The notes under the pieces: model-generated
Told to the model about the DNA's origin: nothing
The model's input: only the letters and a program-made list of their open reading frames with translations
Databases searched by the model: none
Shown: positions 25,189-34,061 of the stretch, piece after piece
How positions within the stretch are numbered: the first letter of the stretch is position 1
Layout: every line of letters starts with the position of its first letter
Translations under genes and position numbers: made by a program
Assembly (NCBI GenBank): GCA_937922085.1
Contig: CAKZVD010000037.1
Location: 1 to 43,667 of the forward strand
Direction: 5' to 3'
Length of the DNA: 43,667 nucleotides
Source of the DNA: an uncultured Tenacibaculum sp.
GTDB lineage: Bacteria > Bacteroidota > Bacteroidia > Flavobacteriales > Flavobacteriaceae

Positions 25189-28100
25189 ATGAAAAATAGA
25201 AAATTACTTATAATTACTTTGTTTTTTTGTGTGTATTTAGCATTTTTTTTTATAGAAAAAACAACTAAAACACATGCAGAGAAATTGAGAGAAAACCATG
25301 TTAAATTATTAACAAATCATCCTTATCAAAAACGTGTTGAACTTTCAAAAAAAGAAAGAATGAAATTAGGGATACCTCCTAATGCATATTATGATCAGAA
25401 ATTTTTAAATGAAATAAACCCTATAACAGGAAGAACACACAAAGAAAATGTGTATGAATTACAAAACTTTTTAGCAAAAACAAAAATTGTAAAAAGATCT
25501 CCAGGTGATGGAACAGACAATTCATGGACAGAAAGAGGACCTAACAATGTTGGAGGCAGAACTAGAGCCATAATTTTTGATCCAAATGATACTAGTAATG
25601 AAACTGTTTTTGCAGGTGGTGTAAGTGGTGGTTTGTGGAAAAACACTAATATTTCAAATCCAAATTCAGCATGGTCATTAATTGGAATTCCAGAAAATTT
25701 ATCAGTATCCTCTATAGCTGTTGATCCTAATAACAGTCAAATATTTTATGTAGGTACTGGAGAATCATTTACTGGTCCAAATACAAATGGGAATGGTTTA
25801 TGGAAATCTATTGACGGAGGTAGCACTTGGAACAAGGTTTTTGGAGGTAGTAAAGGTCCTTCATTTTTTAGCAGTAATGCAATTCTTAAAGTAAATACAC
25901 CTAGCTCAATTTCAAGAGAATATAAAGTTGTTTTAGCAACTCCCAAAAAAGATTTTACAAGACCAATTACTGGAGAATTAGCACTAGTAAATGATGGTAT
26001 AGATAATACAGGAGATGCTTGCGAAACTATTATTAATACTACAATTGTATCTGGAAGAATAGCAATGATTGAAACAGGTTCTTGTGAATTTACTACTAAA
26101 ATTTTTGAAGCTCAAAGAGCAGGAGCTATTGCGGTAATTATTATGAATAATATAAATGGTACACCTCAAATACAAAATATTATTGATGGTTCAATTAATA
26201 TACCTGTTTTTATGATTGGTAAATCAGATGGAGAACTATTTAAAAATACTTTAAGAAAGAGCTCTGTTAATGTTACACTATTAGAATCTGGGGTAGATTT
26301 TAATGGTACTATACTTCCTGGTGTACAAAATATTAATGATGTATTAGTAAGAAATAATGCAGGTACTTCTGAAATATACATATCTGTAGGAACAGCTTCT
26401 GCTTATGATGCTGATTTAGGAGTTGGCAGTGTTGGAATCTATAAATCTGTAGATGGTGGTGCAAGTTTTACACTCTTAAATTTACCAGCAGTTTCAGGTA
26501 GTGTTTTAGAACCTAATAATATAGAATTAGCTATTGATAATTCTATATATCTAAGTGTTAATAATAAAACACTTTCTGGAGTAGGTAAAAGTGCTATTTT
26601 ACGATCTAATGATGGAGTAAATTTTACAATTTTACAAAAGTTTAATAATGGTTTTAGAACTGAAATATCATTATCCTCTTTAACTAATGGAGTTGGCTAT
26701 GCTTTGATTGAAAGATTAGCAACTACATCACCTGTAAAAATATATAGAACTACAGATGGTTTTAAAAATATTACTGAGGTTAATTTACCAAATGATATTG
26801 ATACTGGTATACCTGCTAATGATTTTACTAGAGGCCAAGCTGGTTACAATTTGTTAATAAAAGTTGATCCTCGTAACGACAGTAATGTATATGTTGGAGG
26901 TATTGACTTATTTAAATCTATAAATAATGGTACTAATTGGACTCAAATATCTCGTTGGCATAATGGAATTAGTGGAAGCTTAGATGTAGTTCATGCAGAT
27001 CAACACGAAATTGCTTTTGCAAATAACTCTTCAGCAACAATGTTATTTTCAAATGATGGAGGAGTATATTACTCTAATAATGCAGGAGCTACTATAAAAC
27101 CTAGAAAAAAAAATTACAATACATTACAATTTTACAATATTGGAGTAGCTCCTACTAATGCTTTTACAGGTGATTACTTTTTAGCTGGAGCACAAGATAA
27201 TGGAACACAATTATTTGAGAATGCACCTGCTACAAGTCCTAGTAGTTCTAGTGAAGCCTCTGGCGGAGATGGAGCATATAGTTTCTTTGATACTGATGGT
27301 CATGATCAATATTACATCACAAATTATGTATATAATAGAGTTATTACTTTATATGATTATAAGACCGATCGCACTATTTCTATAAATACAGAAAACGATA
27401 ATAAGGGTGATTTTATAAACCAAGAAGAATTAGATTCTAATTTAAATATTTTATATGCTAATTATTCTTCTGGAAAGAATTTTATTATAAGAAGATATGC
27501 TAATTTACTTTCTAATCCATCAGCTATTGTAAAAACAAGTTTAACAAATAATTTGTTAAATGCAGAACCTTCAGTATTAAAAATATCGCCATTTACTACT
27601 ACAAATAGTCTTTTATTAGCAGGGTTAAAAAATGCTAGATTATTAAAAATTAGTAATGCTAATAATACTTCAATAACTTGGAAGGATATATCTGGACCTA
27701 ATTTTATAGGTACTATTTCTGATATAGAATTTGGGACTAATGAAAATGAGATTTTTGTTACCATGCAAAATTATGGAGTACAAAGTATATGGTATACAAA
27801 TAATGGTGGAAAAAATTGGTCAGAAAAAGAAGGAGATTTCCCAGATATACCTGTACTAGCAATTTTACAGAACCCTTTAAATACCAAAGAAGTAATTATC
27901 GGTACCGAATTAGGAGTTTGGAAAACAAATGATTTTAGTATTAATTCACCAAAATGGGTACATTCTTATAATGGTATGAGTAACGTTGCTGTAACTGATA
28001 TGGATTTACGTGATGATAATACCGTTTTTGTATCTACTTATGGTAGAGGAGTGTTTTCTGGTAAATTTACAGGAGCAACAGCTTCCGTTAACGAAGTTGT

Positions 28101-28353
28101 TAAAGGAAAGGAAATGTTTACAGTATTTCCAACAGTATCTAATGGAGAGTTTACAGTATTTTCTAAAAGCGATACTAGAAAAATGAAAATGAATATTTAT
28201 AATTTATCTGGAAGTAAGATGTATGAAAAAGACTTAAATTTTTATGAAAATGAAAATCAGAAAATAAATGTAAATTTAAGTAGAGGCATTTATTTAGTGC
28301 AGTTAATAGACCATAATAACAATAATAAAATAAAAAAAATTGTTATTAAATAA
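25189..28353 (+). CDS. Large T9SS-secreted propeller protein with inserted PA domain
   Basis: A 1054-residue protein. Signal/anchor at about residues 4-22 (LLIITLFFCVYLAFFF). Sortilin/BNR-type beta-propeller repeats carry SxDGGxxW Asp-box motifs (LWKSIDGGSTWNKV, IYKSVDGGASFTLL, LFKSINNGTNWTQI, WYTNNGGKNWSE) over about 110-960. Between about 262 and 357 a protease-associated (PA) domain is inserted, with GRIAMIETGSCEF and AGAIAVIIMNN. A type A sorting domain closes the protein (about 975-1054), with FTVFPTVSNGEF and ending in IKKIVIK. It is thus exported through the outer membrane and anchored or released. Such proteins are often described as exo-sialidase/VPS10-like; a role in glycan or peptide binding is possible, but no catalytic residues are recognised. 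Confidence 0.92.
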   Translation: MKNRKLLIITLFFCVYLAFFFIEKTTKTHAEKLRENHVKLLTNHPYQKRVELSKKERMKLGIPPNAYYDQKFLNEINPITGRTHKENVYELQNFLAKTKIVKRSPGDGTDNSWTERGPNNVGGRTRAIIFDPNDTSNETVFAGGVSGGLWKNTNISNPNSAWSLIGIPENLSVSSIAVDPNNSQIFYVGTGESFTGPNTNGNGLWKSIDGGSTWNKVFGGSKGPSFFSSNAILKVNTPSSISREYKVVLATPKKDFTRPITGELALVNDGIDNTGDACETIINTTIVSGRIAMIETGSCEFTTKIFEAQRAGAIAVIIMNNINGTPQIQNIIDGSINIPVFMIGKSDGELFKNTLRKSSVNVTLLESGVDFNGTILPGVQNINDVLVRNNAGTSEIYISVGTASAYDADLGVGSVGIYKSVDGGASFTLLNLPAVSGSVLEPNNIELAIDNSIYLSVNNKTLSGVGKSAILRSNDGVNFTILQKFNNGFRTEISLSSLTNGVGYALIERLATTSPVKIYRTTDGFKNITEVNLPNDIDTGIPANDFTRGQAGYNLLIKVDPRNDSNVYVGGIDLFKSINNGTNWTQISRWHNGISGSLDVVHADQHEIAFANNSSATMLFSNDGGVYYSNNAGATIKPRKKNYNTLQFYNIGVAPTNAFTGDYFLAGAQDNGTQLFENAPATSPSSSSEASGGDGAYSFFDTDGHDQYYITNYVYNRVITLYDYKTDRTISINTENDNKGDFINQEELDSNLNILYANYSSGKNFIIRRYANLLSNPSAIVKTSLTNNLLNAEPSVLKISPFTTTNSLLLAGLKNARLLKISNANNTSITWKDISGPNFIGTISDIEFGTNENEIFVTMQNYGVQSIWYTNNGGKNWSEKEGDFPDIPVLAILQNPLNTKEVIIGTELGVWKTNDFSINSPKWVHSYNGMSNVAVTDMDLRDDNTVFVSTYGRGVFSGKFTGATASVNEVVKGKEMFTVFPTVSNGEFTVFSKSDTRKMKMNIYNLSGSKMYEKDLNFYENENQKINVNLSRGIYLVQLIDHNNNNKIKKIVIK

Positions 28354-28387
28354 ATATCAAAACAAACAGATATTTTTTTGAATAAAA

Positions 28388-28435
28388 ATTTGTAAACTTA
28401 AAAATACTAAATTTAGTACTTTTAAGTTTACAAAT
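28388..28435. terminator. 48-bp near-perfect palindromic bidirectional terminator
   Basis: Arm ATTTGTAAACTTAAAAATAC, extended by TAAA, pairs with its complement directly adjacent, with one mismatched pair in 24. It lies between the convergent T9SS gene and dut, ends 3 bp from the dut stop, and has A/T tracts at both sides. Confidence 0.75.
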
Positions 28436-28438
28436 ATA

Positions 28439-28870
28439 TTAAACACCAGTACTACCAAAACCACCAGCACCACGTTCAGTTTCATTTAAAACAGTAACTT
28501 CTTGCCAATTTACACGTTCATGTTTAGCTATTACTAATTGCGCAACACGCTCTCCATCATTTACAATAAATTCATCATTAGAAAGGTTTACCAAAATAAC
28601 GCCTATTTCTCCTCTATAATCTGCATCAACAGTTCCAGGAGCATTTAAAACAGTAATCCCTTTTTTAGCAGCTAAACCGCTTCTAGGTCTAACTTGTGCT
28701 TCATAACCTTGTGGTAAAGCAATATATAAACCGGTTTTAATAATTGCTCTTTCTAAAGGCTTTAATGTAATAGCTTCAGTAAGATTTGCTCTTAAATCCA
28801 TTCCAGCAGAACCTTCTGTTTCGTAGGCAGGAATTTGATGTTTCGATTTATTAATTATTTGTACAGTCAT
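28439..28870 (-). CDS. dut: dUTP diphosphatase
   Basis: A 143-residue protein from [17 protein letters not shown] (28870); an upstream in-frame Met adds six non-family residues. The trimeric dUTPase motifs are complete: motif 1 AGMDLRAN, motif 2 RPRSGLA, motif 3 [15 protein letters not shown] with the catalytic Asp, motif 4 [11 protein letters not shown], motif 5 [10 protein letters not shown]. It hydrolyses dUTP to dUMP and pyrophosphate, keeping uracil out of DNA. A perfect -7 TATATTTG lies at 28890-28897 on the minus strand. Confidence 0.98.
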   Translation of the reverse strand: MTVQIINKSKHQIPAYETEGSAGMDLRANLTEAITLKPLERAIIKTGLYIALPQGYEAQVRPRSGLAAKKGITVLNAPGTVDADYRGEIGVILVNLSNDEFIVNDGERVAQLVIAKHERVNWQEVTVLNETERGAGGFGSTGV

Positions 28871-28889
28871 TGTTAAATTTTTTCGCATT

Positions 28890-28897
28890 CAAATATA
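28890..28897 (-). promoter_or_regulatory. Promoter -7 element before dut
   Basis: On the minus strand TATATTTG (exact TAnnTTTG) ends 19 bp before the dut ATG. No TTG at a proper distance was found, so only half of the consensus is supported. Confidence 0.35.
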
Positions 28898-28965
28898 ATT
28901 AACCTCTTCAATTATATACTAGTTTATAGATTTATTAATTTAGCAGCTACAAACAAACAACAAAT

Positions 28966-29961
28966 ATGAATAGATTCGATAAAATAGCGGTTATTGGAGG
29001 AGGAAGTTGGGCTACAGCTATCGTAAAAATGCTTTCAGAAAATTGCAAAAATATAGGATGGTATATGCGTAGTATTTATGCAATAGAGCATATTAAACGT
29101 AATAAGCACAATCCTAATTATTTAAGCTCTGCTGAATTGCATCCTGAACAGCTAGATTTAACAGACGATATTAATAAAATAGTATCAGAATATGATGTTT
29201 TAATCTTTGCAATACCTTCTGCTTTTTTAAATTCAGAACTCGAAAAACTAACAATATCATTAGAAAATAAAATTATTTTTTCAGCAATAAAAGGAATTGT
29301 TCCTGAGACAGGATTAATTGTTGGAGAGCATTTTCATAACCATTATAATGTTTCTTTTGATGATATTGGGGTAATTGCAGGTCCATGTCATGCAGAAGAA
29401 GTTGCTATGGAAAGACTTTCTTACTTAACAATTGCGTGTCAAGATCAAGAAAAAGCAAAAGAATTAAGTAAACGTATAAAAGGAAGATATATTAAAACGA
29501 AAGCTTCTGATGATATATACGGAACAGAATATTCGGCAATGTTAAAAAATATTTATGCTATTGCTGCAGGTATAGCTCATGGTTTAGGTTATGGAGATAA
29601 TTTTCAATCTGTATTAATGAGTAATGCAATACGAGAAATGAAGCGCTATATTAAGAAGGTGCACAAAATGAAAAGAAATATTAATAATTCAGCATATTTA
29701 GGTGATTTATTAGTTACAGGATACTCTGTTTTTAGTAGAAATAGAATGTTTGGTAATATGATAGGTAAGGGATATACTGTGAAATCTGCAATGTTAGAAA
29801 TGAATATGGTAGCAGAAGGATATTATGCAGCAAAAAGTGCTTATAAAATTAATGAAGAAAATGGAGCGAAAACTCCAATTATAGATGCTGTATATGCTAT
29901 TTTATATGGAAAAAAAGAGGCGAAAGATGTGTTTGATAAATTAACTAATCAATTAGATTAA
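28966..29961 (+). CDS. gpsA: NAD(P)-dependent glycerol-3-phosphate dehydrogenase
   Basis: A 331-residue protein, usual length for GpsA. It reduces dihydroxyacetone phosphate to sn-glycerol 3-phosphate for phospholipid synthesis. Visible: dinucleotide-binding VIGGGSWATAIVKML (about residues 9-23), the middle SAIKGIVPETGLIVGEH, IAGPCHAEEVA (family GPSFAxE), and the C-terminal domain with EYSAMLKNIYAIAAGIAHGLGYGDN containing the catalytic Lys. TYG-like GDLLVTGYSVFSRNRMFG follows the known GDLxxTCxSxxSRN pattern. It stands divergent from dut with a short shared spacer. Confidence 0.97.
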   Translation: MNRFDKIAVIGGGSWATAIVKMLSENCKNIGWYMRSIYAIEHIKRNKHNPNYLSSAELHPEQLDLTDDINKIVSEYDVLIFAIPSAFLNSELEKLTISLENKIIFSAIKGIVPETGLIVGEHFHNHYNVSFDDIGVIAGPCHAEEVAMERLSYLTIACQDQEKAKELSKRIKGRYIKTKASDDIYGTEYSAMLKNIYAIAAGIAHGLGYGDNFQSVLMSNAIREMKRYIKKVHKMKRNINNSAYLGDLLVTGYSVFSRNRMFGNMIGKGYTVKSAMLEMNMVAEGYYAAKSAYKINEENGAKTPIIDAVYAILYGKKEAKDVFDKLTNQLD

Positions 29962-30186
29962 TTTTTTCAAGTTAAAAGTAAAAAACCCTTCAAAATAAAA
30001 TACTCTTTATGAAAACCAAACTACCTTCTAACGCCTCTAAAACTTGTGTAGTATTTTTTCTGGGGCAAAAATAAACTAAATAAAAAAAATAGCAACAATA
30101 TTAAGTTATCAAATATTTTAATAAAAGTTAAATAAAAATTAACAAATTCTGTATTTTTACAACAACCAGTGAATTTTTAAACAAAA

Positions 30187-30846
30187 ATGAAAACAATTCA
30201 AGAGGCTGTAGAGATAACCATCCGAAAAACGCCATTTATAGAAGAAGCATTAAATGAAAAATTAATTAATGTTTCTTCTTTAGCTAGAGTAATTTTACCA
30301 GAAGTAGCCCAACAATTAAAAAAAGAAGTGAAAGTTGGGGCAGTAATGATGGCAATAAATAGATTGTCCCCTGCTAACGAATTAAGAATTCGTAAGAATA
30401 TCAAGAAATTAGCATTAAATTTAGGAGATGTTATTGTAAGATCAGATTTGTGTGATTATACATTTAAAAACACTCCTACATTATTTAAAAGAATTGCAAC
30501 TATTTTAGGAGAAGCTGCAGAAAATAATGACTTATTCTTAACAATTTCTCAAGGTATTTTTGAAACAAATATTGTAGCGAGTAAAACTTTACAAACTTTA
30601 ATTAAAGATATTTTTGAAAACGAATTATTAATTAATAATGTTAATGATTTAGCTTCTATCACTATAAAACTACCAAAAGAAAATTTAGAACAATCAGGTA
30701 TTTATTACTTTATTTTAAAGCAATTTGCTTGGGCAAATATTGCTGTACAAGAAGTAATTTCTACTACTCATGAGATGACAATAGTGGTAAAAGAAGAAGA
30801 TGTTAATGAAACATTTTCTATTCTAATGGATCTTAAATTGAGCTAA
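30187..30846 (+). CDS. ACT-domain-like protein of unknown role
   Basis: A 219-residue soluble protein. The N-terminal helical part (about 1-80) looks like a small winged-helix unit (EALNEKLINVSSLARVILPEV). Two alpha/beta units follow: about 85-150 (LTISQGIFETNIVAS) and about 155-219 (ASITIKLPKENLEQ, ...IAVQEVISTTHEMTIVVKEED), the second with the secondary-structure order and GIYYFILKQFA...VQEVI pattern of ACT domains such as the regulatory part of aspartate kinases. No kinase domain is present. A role as a regulatory amino-acid-binding protein is inferred. It is 8 bp before the MFS transporter gene, so they form an operon. TATTTTTA at 30152-30159 resembles a -7 element. Confidence 0.75.
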   Translation: MKTIQEAVEITIRKTPFIEEALNEKLINVSSLARVILPEVAQQLKKEVKVGAVMMAINRLSPANELRIRKNIKKLALNLGDVIVRSDLCDYTFKNTPTLFKRIATILGEAAENNDLFLTISQGIFETNIVASKTLQTLIKDIFENELLINNVNDLASITIKLPKENLEQSGIYYFILKQFAWANIAVQEVISTTHEMTIVVKEEDVNETFSILMDLKLS

Positions 30847-30854
30847 TTTTTTAA

Positions 30855-32129
30855 ATGGAAAATAAAGATCCATATGCTTCTCTAAGAATAAGAGAATTTA
30901 ATATTTTTTTACTGGTCCGATTTTTACTTGTTTTTGGCTGGTCTATGCAATTTATAATAATTGAATGGCAAGTTTATTCAATAACTAAAGATCCTTGGAG
31001 TTTAGGTTTAATTGGTGTGTTTGAATTTCTTCCGGCATTTTCAATGGCATTATTTGCAGGGCATATTGTAGATCAAAAAGAAAAAAGAAATTTACTAGCA
31101 CTTTGTATAGGTTTATTTTCTTTAATTAGTTTAGGGTTGTATTTTTTAACAAACCCTAGTTTTACTGAAGGTTGGAACTCTAAAACAACATTATACTTAA
31201 TTTACACATTAGTATGTTTTGGAGGTTTTTTGCGTTCGTTTTTTGGACCCACTATTTTTTCTTTAATCGCTTTAATTGTACCTAAAAAATTATATCCCAA
31301 TGCAGCTACTTGGAGTAGCTCAACCTGGCAAATGGCAAGCGTTTTAGGCCCTGCATTTGCAGGTTATACTATTTATGCAGTAGGTGTTAATCTTTCTTTA
31401 TGTATTGTTTTTGTATTAGTTTTATTTTCTTTATTTACTGTTTTCTTTATTAAAAGAAAACCTATTATGAATCTTAAAAAAGGAGAATCAATAAAGAAAA
31501 GTTTACAAGAAGGAATCTCTTTTGTACTAAAAACAAAAGCAATTTTAGGAACCTTAACCTTAGATATGATTTCGGTTCTTTTTGGTGGTGCTATTGCTTT
31601 ATTACCTGTTTTTGCACAAGATATTTTAGAAGTAGGGCCTAAAGGTTTTGGTTTTTTAAGAGCAGCACCAGCCGTTGGTGCGTTTTTAACTATGTTAATT
31701 ACAGCTTATATACCTATTAGTAAAAATGCAGGAATGAAATTATTATCTGCTATTTTTGGTTTTGGTCTTTGTATTCTTGTTTTTGGTTTGTCTACCAGTT
31801 TTTGGATATCATTAGTGGCTTTATTTTTTAGTGGAGTTACAGATGGAGTTTCTATGGTAATACGTCAAACTATTTTACAATTAAAAACGCCTGATCATAT
31901 GAGAGGAAGAGTTTCTTCTGTAAATTCTATGTTTGTAGGATCTTCTAATGAATTAGGTGCTTTTGAAAGCGGTTTAACAGCAAAGTTAATGGGTACAGCA
32001 ACAGCAGTAGTTTTTGGAGGAACAATGACTTTGTTAACCGTTATAACAACAGGTGTTTTAAATCCAACACTTAGAAAGTTAGATTTAACAGAAGATTTAA
32101 AGAATCACAAAGACTCTTCAAGTCAATAA
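30855..32129 (+). CDS. MFS transporter
   Basis: A 424-residue membrane protein with about 12 hydrophobic segments from residue 15 to 405. Features of the EntS/MFS_3-type subgroup are visible: NIFLLVRFLLVFGWSMQFI at the first helix, GHIVDQKEKRNLL (the MFS loop 2-3 motif with D-x-K-R-R) and the second-half repeat FLRAAPAVGAFLTMLI. The block MRGRVSSVNSMFVGSSNELGAFESG near the end is typical of this subgroup. It exports an unknown compound across the inner membrane. It is 8 bp downstream of the ACT-like gene, which might sense the transported compound. Confidence 0.9.
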   Translation: MENKDPYASLRIREFNIFLLVRFLLVFGWSMQFIIIEWQVYSITKDPWSLGLIGVFEFLPAFSMALFAGHIVDQKEKRNLLALCIGLFSLISLGLYFLTNPSFTEGWNSKTTLYLIYTLVCFGGFLRSFFGPTIFSLIALIVPKKLYPNAATWSSSTWQMASVLGPAFAGYTIYAVGVNLSLCIVFVLVLFSLFTVFFIKRKPIMNLKKGESIKKSLQEGISFVLKTKAILGTLTLDMISVLFGGAIALLPVFAQDILEVGPKGFGFLRAAPAVGAFLTMLITAYIPISKNAGMKLLSAIFGFGLCILVFGLSTSFWISLVALFFSGVTDGVSMVIRQTILQLKTPDHMRGRVSSVNSMFVGSSNELGAFESGLTAKLMGTATAVVFGGTMTLLTVITTGVLNPTLRKLDLTEDLKNHKDSSSQ

Positions 32130-32218
32130 TTATTTATTCTCAAAAATTATAATTTAACATTGTTATAATCACTGTTTACAGTGTGTTCTTAGTGTACAAG
32201 ATTAATTAGTTTTATCAA

Positions 32219-32953
32219 ATGAAAAATTTATTTGTAATACTTCTATGCTATGTTAACTTCTTTTCATGCAAAGCACAATCTGAAACAATGAATATAAAAT
32301 TAACAGAACTCTTTAATGCAGTTAAAAAGAAAGTTGAAGTAACCAAATGGAAAAATATTTCAGTATATAAAAAAAATTATGAAGTACTTAATTTTAGATA
32401 TGTTGAAGCTACTAATGAAATTTATTGGACAACTATTGTTAAAGAAATTGGAGGAAGAAAACCTCGAAAAATAATAGCGTATAAAGTTAGTTATGATAAC
32501 ATAAAAATACAATTTGAGAAAGATAACATAGTATTCGAAAATTCGAATACTGAATATAAATCAATAGCAAATTCTTTTATTTCAGATGTTCTAATTTTTA
32601 ATGAGTACCAAGAAGAAATATCTAAAGAAATTAAAAAAGGGAAAATAATAACATTAAAAAAAGGAGAAAAAATTAAGTTAAAAGAAGGTTTTTCTTTATC
32701 ATTAACAAAATTTATTAGTAAACATGTATTTGTAGGACAACCTTCCTATGCAAGAGCAGAATTAATATTTAAGTTAAAAAATAGTAGGAGAGAAAAAATC
32801 AATTTTTCTAATCAATTTTTAAATGGAATAGATTATCCAGGAGATACATGGTTGCAATCTTCAGGTCAATTAAAAAAATACTTTTTTAGAGTAATTACAT
32901 TTAAATGTGATGAAAGTATAACTCTTCTAATTTCGAAAAAAGAAATAGATTAA
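32219..32953 (+). CDS. Putative lipoprotein, unknown family
   Basis: A 244-residue protein with an N-terminal signal (FVILLCYVNFFSCKAQS); Cys18 could be the lipidated residue, or cleavage may fall after KAQ-type residues. The remainder is Lys/Glu-rich with beta-prone segments; blocks such as WTTIVKEIGGRKPRKIIAY, and GEKIKLKEGFSLSLTKF stand out. I recognise no domain. It is a single gene on the + strand that meets the YHS gene at 32989 with a 35-bp gap. An envelope role is inferred only from the signal. Confidence 0.72.
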   Translation: MKNLFVILLCYVNFFSCKAQSETMNIKLTELFNAVKKKVEVTKWKNISVYKKNYEVLNFRYVEATNEIYWTTIVKEIGGRKPRKIIAYKVSYDNIKIQFEKDNIVFENSNTEYKSIANSFISDVLIFNEYQEEISKEIKKGKIITLKKGEKIKLKEGFSLSLTKFISKHVFVGQPSYARAELIFKLKNSRREKINFSNQFLNGIDYPGDTWLQSSGQLKKYFFRVITFKCDESITLLISKKEID

Positions 32954-32988
32954 ATAACTTATAAAAAATTAATGAATTGTTAATTCAG

Positions 32989-33435
32989 TTACTTGTTTTT
33001 TATTTTAATCCAGTTTTTATCCGCTTTTATTTTTAAATCTTCTGCACCTTCTTTTTTCCATAAATTTAAGGTATTTGTACCCCAAGAGTTATAAAATAAA
33101 TAAAGTTTACCATCTCTAATCTCGAAGGTTTTAGGATTAATACCTACTTTCTTTCCTTTTAAACCTATAGCGTAAGCACAATAACCACCGTATTGAGGAA
33201 TATATTTACTAGGCGTTTTTTTAAAAAGATTTAAATTTTCTTTACTTGAAAAATAAAACATAGCACCATCGTGATTAGCTATATAATTATCATTTCCTTT
33301 TTTTGCTTCATTACTAAAGTATGAAACTACATCATAACCACTTGCAATTGCTCCTTTTTTAAGATTATAAGTGTTTTTTTGAGAAAAACTTGAAAAGGAA
33401 ATAAAAGTTATAAAAAGAATAATTAAAGTTCTCAT
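32989..33435 (-). CDS. YHS-domain protein, paralog 1 (exported)
   Basis: A 148-residue protein with a signal peptide (LIILFITFISFSSFSQ). The YHS domain follows: IASGYDVVSYFS, then MFYFSSKENLNLFKKTPSKY, and PQYGGYCAYAIG with a Cys, and a C-terminal DGKLYLFYNSWGTNTLNLW. It is a close paralog of the next gene. YHS domains are small (about 45 residues) and occur in copper-handling proteins; here the extended family protein is a soluble periplasmic or surface protein. It is transcribed alone or after its paralog, from which a strong terminator (33500-33540) separates it. Confidence 0.88.
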   Translation of the reverse strand: MRTLIILFITFISFSSFSQKNTYNLKKGAIASGYDVVSYFSNEAKKGNDNYIANHDGAMFYFSSKENLNLFKKTPSKYIPQYGGYCAYAIGLKGKKVGINPKTFEIRDGKLYLFYNSWGTNTLNLWKKEGAEDLKIKADKNWIKIKNK

Positions 33436-33499
33436 TTTGTTTTAATTTTGATAGTGTAGTCGTTAAAAATGAGCTTAAATAACATAGTTGTATTAAAAA

Positions 33500-33540
33500 A
33501 TATAAGCCTATAAAATCAAAATGATTCTATAGGCTTATAT
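33500..33540 (-). terminator. Terminator of YHS paralog 2
   Basis: Arms ATATAAGCCTATA and TATAGGCTTATAT, 13 bp, with a 15-base loop. AAAAAA on the + strand at its left gives a U-tract on the minus strand. It lies about 20 bp beyond the stop of the 33560 gene. Confidence 0.9.
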
Positions 33541-33559
33541 ATTAATTTTAATATTTAAG

Positions 33560-34015
33560 TTATTCTTTTATATTTTTAATTTCTTCCCAATTTTTATCGG
33601 CTTTATTTTGTAATTTTTTGGTATCTCCTTCTTGCCAACTATTTAATTTATTAGCAAACCATGAATTATAAAATAAATAAAGTTTACCATCTCTAATTTC
33701 ATAAACTTTAGGATCTACACCCATTTTAATCTTTTTTTCAGCTACAGCATAAGCACAATATCCGCCATATTGAGGAACGTATTTATCAGGATTTTTTAAA
33801 AAGGTATCTAAACTTTCTTTATTAGAAAAATAATAAGTTACATCATTATGTTTTGTATTAAAGGTCTCAGTACCTTTTACAGGAGTATCACTATTAAAAT
33901 AGGAAACAACATCATAACCTTTAACAGCAGCTGGTTCATTTATATTTGAGTTAGAACATCCATAAAAAATTATAAATGAAAAGATTGTGAGAGAAAAGAA
34001 AATAAGTTTTTTCAT
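33560..34015 (-). CDS. YHS-domain lipoprotein, paralog 2
   Basis: A 151-residue lipoprotein: signal with lipobox FIIFYGC, Cys20, then SNSNINEP. The mature part is a YHS-type protein very similar to its neighbour: AVKGYDVVSYFNSD, TYYFSNKESLDTFLKNPDKYVPQYGGYCAYAVAEK, then DPKVYEIRDGKLYLFYNSW. The shared IRDGKLYLFYNSW block is the strongest sign of duplication. The two genes keep the same order and strand, but this one is a lipoprotein while its paralog looks like a simple secreted protein. The ligand is unknown; metal binding by the single Cys and His residues is speculation. Confidence 0.88.
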   Translation of the reverse strand: MKKLIFFSLTIFSFIIFYGCSNSNINEPAAVKGYDVVSYFNSDTPVKGTETFNTKHNDVTYYFSNKESLDTFLKNPDKYVPQYGGYCAYAVAEKKIKMGVDPKVYEIRDGKLYLFYNSWFANKLNSWQEGDTKKLQNKADKNWEEIKNIKE

Positions 34016-34061
34016 TGTAATGCTAGTTTAGAAAAGTAGCTGTAAATATATTAAAATGGTT

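Noticed and set aside
30009..30074. 21-codon frame starting ATG in the gpsA to ACT-like spacer
   Set aside because: Too short, without hydrophobic or leader-peptide character and without attenuator hairpin.
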